Assembly (NCBI GenBank): GCA_022563115.1 | Contig: JADFNY010000104.1 | Coordinates: forward strand, 1 to 9,878 | Source: Acidobacteriota bacterium | GTDB taxonomy: Bacteria > Acidobacteriota > UBA890 | Reading direction: 5' to 3' | DNA: 9,878 nucleotides | Part shown: piece after piece, positions 6,853 to 9,878 of the stretch | How the letters are laid out: each line of letters begins with the position of its first letter | How positions within the stretch are numbered: the first letter of the stretch is position 1 | Notes under the pieces: model-generated | Databases searched by the model: none | Seen by the model: the letters and a program-made list of their open reading frames with translations, nothing else | What the model was told of the DNA's origin: nothing | Translations under genes and position numbers: made by a program

Positions 6853-8121
6853 TTGCCGCGGCTTGCCGTCAAGCTCGAACTACTCAGCAACGAACGCACC
6901 CTCGAAGCTCTGCGCAGCTACCGATCGAACGGTGGCAGTGAGGACTTCGGTACGTTCCTCGTCGGCGGAGACTTCGTCCCGGAGGATCGCTTGACGGAGC
7001 TTCTGCGCGCCCAGGCGGATTTCGAGAGTAGCGACGAACCCGGGGCCAGGCCGGCCTCGGCGACGAGGCTCGACTGCCGTCCCAGAGTCGCACTCGAGGA
7101 TCTTCTGCGTCAGGCCTGCGCTCTCGGCGTGAGCGATGTTCATCTGCACAGCGGTGCGCCCATGAAGGTCCGGATCCACGGTCTGCTGCACGACGCCACA
7201 GAGATCATCGACGCGGCCACGGCAGAGCGTATGCTGTACGGCCTGCTGGCCGATGAGCAGCGCGCACTCCTCCAGAAAGACCTGCAGCTCGACTTCGGCT
7301 TTGAGATTCCCGACGTCGGTCGATTCCGCGCCAACGCCTACCACCAGCAGCGTGGAGTCGACGCCGTCTTCCGGGCTATCCCCGCCGAGGTGCCGACCCT
7401 CGAGGATCTCGGGCTGCCGGGGTCTCTCGGAGAGCTGGCAGACCTCCACCAAGGCATCGTGCTGTTCACCGGGCCGGCAGGCTGTGGCAAATCCTCGACG
7501 ATGGCGGCGATCGTACGAGTGGCCAACGAGCGTCGCCGGGACCACATCCTGATGATCGAGGACCCGATCGAGTTCCAGCACGCGTCGCGAGGATGTGTCG
7601 TCAACCAGCGGCAAGTCGGCCCACACACCGGGTCCTTCGCACGGGCCCTGCGGGCGGCGCTTCGCGAAGACCCGGACGTGATCGTGATCGGCGAGCTGCG
7701 CGATCTCGAGACGATCTCGCTGGCGCTGACCGCAGCCGAGACCGGACACCTCGTGCTGGCCACACTGCACACGAGCGGCGCTGTCCGTACTCTCAACCGC
7801 ATCCTCGGAGTGTTCCCCCCCGATCAACAGGCGCAGATTCGTACGATGTTCTCCGAGTCGTTGCGGGCGGTCATCTCGCAACGCCTGGTGCTCAGAGCCG
7901 ACGGCAGCGGTCGGGTGCCGGCGATCGAGATTCTGCCCAACACCAAGGCGGTCGCAAACCTGATCCGCGACAACAAGACCTACCAGATCATCTCGTTGAT
8001 GCAGACCGGGGGTACACAGGGGATGCGGCTGCTGGACAACTCGCTGGCCGAACTACTGAAGGCCCGGGTCATTACCAAGGAAGAGGCCTGCCTGCACGCG
8101 GAAAATACAAAGTTCGCGTGA
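6853..8121 (+). CDS. pilT: PilT-like type IV pilus retraction ATPase with N-terminal extension
   Basis: From TTG 6853 the product is 422 residues, about 75 longer than usual PilT. The extra N-terminus includes FGTFLVGGDFVPEDRL (about 33-48), resembling the LG-x-LL-x-x-G-hydrophobic-hydrophobic unit of GspE/PilB N-domains. The PilT body begins near VSDVHLHSGAPMKVRIHG. Motor motifs follow in order: Walker A GPAGCGKSS (207-215), Asp box MIEDPIEFQH (about 234-243), Walker B VIVIGELRD (276-284), His box TAAETGHLVLATLHTSG (292-308), and NLIRDN near the C-terminus as in the AIRNLIRE motif. Such hexameric ATPases pull pili back at the inner-membrane base. All catalytic motifs look intact. TTG 6853 is the only start codon after an in-frame stop at 6838 and lacks a visible Shine-Dalgarno, so the true start may be elsewhere or lost. 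Confidence 0.87.
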   Translation: MPRLAVKLELLSNERTLEALRSYRSNGGSEDFGTFLVGGDFVPEDRLTELLRAQADFESSDEPGARPASATRLDCRPRVALEDLLRQACALGVSDVHLHSGAPMKVRIHGLLHDATEIIDAATAERMLYGLLADEQRALLQKDLQLDFGFEIPDVGRFRANAYHQQRGVDAVFRAIPAEVPTLEDLGLPGSLGELADLHQGIVLFTGPAGCGKSSTMAAIVRVANERRRDHILMIEDPIEFQHASRGCVVNQRQVGPHTGSFARALRAALREDPDVIVIGELRDLETISLALTAAETGHLVLATLHTSGAVRTLNRILGVFPPDQQAQIRTMFSESLRAVISQRLVLRADGSGRVPAIEILPNTKAVANLIRDNKTYQIISLMQTGGTQGMRLLDNSLAELLKARVITKEEACLHAENTKFA

Positions 8122-8199
8122 GCTGAGCGTTCCGTCTGGCATGGCCGCTCCGCCTGGCCACCCCATCGAACCGGGCTTATCGTAGAGGAAGAAACTGGT

Positions 8200-9878
8200 T
8201 TGGCGAGATTGCACGAGTTGTTCCGTCATCTGAAGGATCACGATGGGTCGGACCTGCACCGCGGGGCGACGCAGCCGCCGCGGATCAGGGTCCACGGTGA
8301 GCTCGAAGTCGTGGAGCACTGGGCAGCCCTTTCGTCCGATGAGCTCGAGGCGATGCAGCGGGAGATTGTTACCGAGGAACAGTGGCAGGAATACGAGTCT
8401 TCCGGAGATCTAGATTTCGCCTATGGGCTCGAGGGTGTGGCGCGGTTCCGCGCCAACTACCTGCGCCAAGAGAACGGCGCAGGGGCGGTGTTTCGCATCA
8501 TTCCCGAACGGATTCTGACCGTCGAGGAGCTCGGCCTGCCCGACGCTGTCCGCAAGCTCGCAGACCTGCGGCGGGGATTGGTGCTCGTGACCGGTCCCAC
8601 GGGTTCGGGTAAATCGACCACCCTGGCGGCAATCATCGATCGCATCAACAACACCTATTCGAAGCACATCGTCACGATCGAGGATCCGGTGGAGTTCGTC
8701 CACCCGAACAAGAAGTGCGTCATTTCTCAGCGCGAGGTCGGCACCGATACCACGAGCTTCGCCGCGGCGCTGCGAGTCGCCATCCGACAGGACGCCGACG
8801 TCGTGCTGGTCGGCGAGATGCGTGATCTCGAGACGATCTCGCTCGCGATCACCGCCGCCGAGATGGGCATGCTGGTGTTCGGCACCCTGCACACCAACAG
8901 CGCCGCGAAGACCGTCGACCGTTTAATCGATGCCTTCCCGGCGAACCAACAGAATCAGATCCGCACGACGCTGGCGGAGTCGGTCGTGGCGATCGTCTCG
9001 CAGCTCTTGCTGCGTACCGCGGACGGCGACGGCCGCTGCGCTGCCCACGAGATCTTGCTGAAAACCAGCGCCCTGCCCAACATTATCCGGGAGGGCAACA
9101 CGCCGATGCTCACATCCATCATCCAGGGCGGCCGATCCTTCGGCATGCAGACGATGGATGATTCGCTCTTCGAGCTGGTCGAATCGGGCCGCGTAACCGC
9201 GAAAGCCGCCATGTCGAAGGCTACCGAGAAGTCACACTTCGAGACCCTGGCTAAGAAGGAAGAGCGAGTCGCAGCCCGGGCACAGGCCCTAGAGTTACTG
9301 GAACAGCGCAACTACAAAGAAGCGCTAGATCTATTGAAACAGCACCTTCCTCAGGATATGGATGGGGAAGGCCATGCGTTGTTAGCCCTCGCCCATTATC
9401 ACCTTGAAGAATACGCCTTAGCCGCCGATCAATACACGGTTGCTTTGCAAAGCGACTCAGCTAATCAAGAATGGCGGGAAATGCTGGCGACTGCTAACGC
9501 AAATGTGATCGCCAGTGTTGATGTACCTGTACCTGATATTTATTTTTTCGATCGCGACACGTTGTTGGCAAATCCCGAGGTGCCCGAGGGGACTTTGCCC
9601 GTGCCACCGGTTCCAATAAAGGGACCCGGATTGCTCAAACGGCTAAGGATGCTGATCGGGCGCCTGCTTGGGATCGTAGCCACTTTTGTGACAGACAGCC
9701 TTACGTATTTGGTTGGAAAGTTCATAGGTTACAGCGACGACGTGTGGACCAACTGGTACCGAAGGAGGTCTATCTTCATCGGTGTATTGACTTTGGCCTA
9801 TCTGCGGGAACAACTGAATAAGAACAATCTGAAGAACACCTATCCCAGCGGCACGCTGGTGGGCTTTCAACCAAGGGG
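8200..9878 (+). CDS. PilT-like ATPase continuing into TPR-like and heme-peroxidase-like sequence (3' end outside window)
   Basis: The frame starts at TTG 8200 with AGAGGAAG about 8 bases upstream. It stays open to the window end (559 codons visible). Residues 1-347 are a complete PilT-type ATPase: SDLH near residue 18, Walker A GPTGSGKST (132-140), Asp box TIEDPVEFVH, Walker B VVLVGEMRD (201-209), TLHTNSAAKTVDR and LPNIIREGNT. Typical PilT would stop at about KATEKSHFE (residue 348). Here it continues through a charged helix KKEERVAARAQALELLEQ and a TPR-like stretch (NYKEALDLL; ALLALAHYHLEEYALAADQY). A Pro-rich linker, a hydrophobic segment (about 478-512), and WTNWYRR with LREQLNKNNLKNTYPSGTL follow. 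The last part resembles the N-terminal approach of bacterial animal-type heme peroxidases (a recognition from memory, moderate). G+C falls to 43-52% in this tail. It may be a true fusion or a sequence join. Confidence 0.75.
   Translation, partial: MARLHELFRHLKDHDGSDLHRGATQPPRIRVHGELEVVEHWAALSSDELEAMQREIVTEEQWQEYESSGDLDFAYGLEGVARFRANYLRQENGAGAVFRIIPERILTVEELGLPDAVRKLADLRRGLVLVTGPTGSGKSTTLAAIIDRINNTYSKHIVTIEDPVEFVHPNKKCVISQREVGTDTTSFAAALRVAIRQDADVVLVGEMRDLETISLAITAAEMGMLVFGTLHTNSAAKTVDRLIDAFPANQQNQIRTTLAESVVAIVSQLLLRTADGDGRCAAHEILLKTSALPNIIREGNTPMLTSIIQGGRSFGMQTMDDSLFELVESGRVTAKAAMSKATEKSHFETLAKKEERVAARAQALELLEQRNYKEALDLLKQHLPQDMDGEGHALLALAHYHLEEYALAADQYTVALQSDSANQEWREMLATANANVIASVDVPVPDIYFFDRDTLLANPEVPEGTLPVPPVPIKGPGLLKRLRMLIGRLLGIVATFVTDSLTYLVGKFIGYSDDVWTNWYRRRSIFIGVLTLAYLREQLNKNNLKNTYPSGTLVGFQPR

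Noticed and set aside
6880..7881. 333-codon minus-strand frame opposite the first PilT gene
   Set aside because: Antisense shadow of a gene with complete Walker A, Walker B and His-box motifs.
8800..8900. Non-canonical His box (EMGMLVFGTLHT) in the second PilT as a sign of a dead motor
   Set aside because: The second, more conserved His of TLHT is present and Walker A/B are intact. Hydrophobic residues at the first position also occur, as far as I recall, in related PilT proteins.

Overview
The window is bacterial, mostly high-GC DNA (70% G+C over 9001-9060 by hand count) with tightly packed genes and frequent GTG/TTG starts. Two PilT-type ATPase genes suggest a Gram-negative organism with type IV pili. 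The CehA-like hydrolase, the universal-stress/transporter pair and the decaying toxin-antitoxin (TA) remnants would suit an environmental proteobacterium, acidobacterium or related lineage. The sequence alone does not settle the phylum.

Layout, left to right. (1) 1-2310: a CehA/McbA-type metallohydrolase of the PHP superfamily whose start lies left of the window. (2) 2307-2621: a RelE/ParE-type toxin gene broken by an in-frame amber codon and probably by loss of its start codon, followed by a short repeat that recurs about 3.9 kb away. (3) 2789-3190: a DoxX-family membrane protein with a strong ribosome binding site. (4) 3191-3550: a sparse stretch with a hairpin and a possible 33-residue secreted Cys-rich peptide. 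(5) 3551-5817: a tandem UspA-like protein overlapping by one base a 466-residue ArsB/NhaD/SLC13-type ion transporter; the two probably form one translationally coupled unit. (6) 5898-6734, minus strand: a graveyard of TA parts. It has a PIN-domain (VapC-like) protein lacking one expected catalytic Asp, a 47-codon ORF overlapping its start, and a CopG-type antitoxin remnant with a frameshift. (7) 6853-9878: two PilT-like ATPases in tandem. The second runs on without a stop into a TPR-like segment and then what looks like the start of an animal-type heme peroxidase, and G+C drops sharply after the PilT part.

The two main working units are the Usp-transporter pair (a membrane transporter with a likely cytosolic regulator) and the PilT pair (pilus retraction motors). 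The most notable feature is the PilT-TPR-peroxidase reading frame at the right edge, which is either a rare fusion or an assembly/recombination join. The second is a set of three degraded TA modules, two of which carry the same 43-45 bp repeat.
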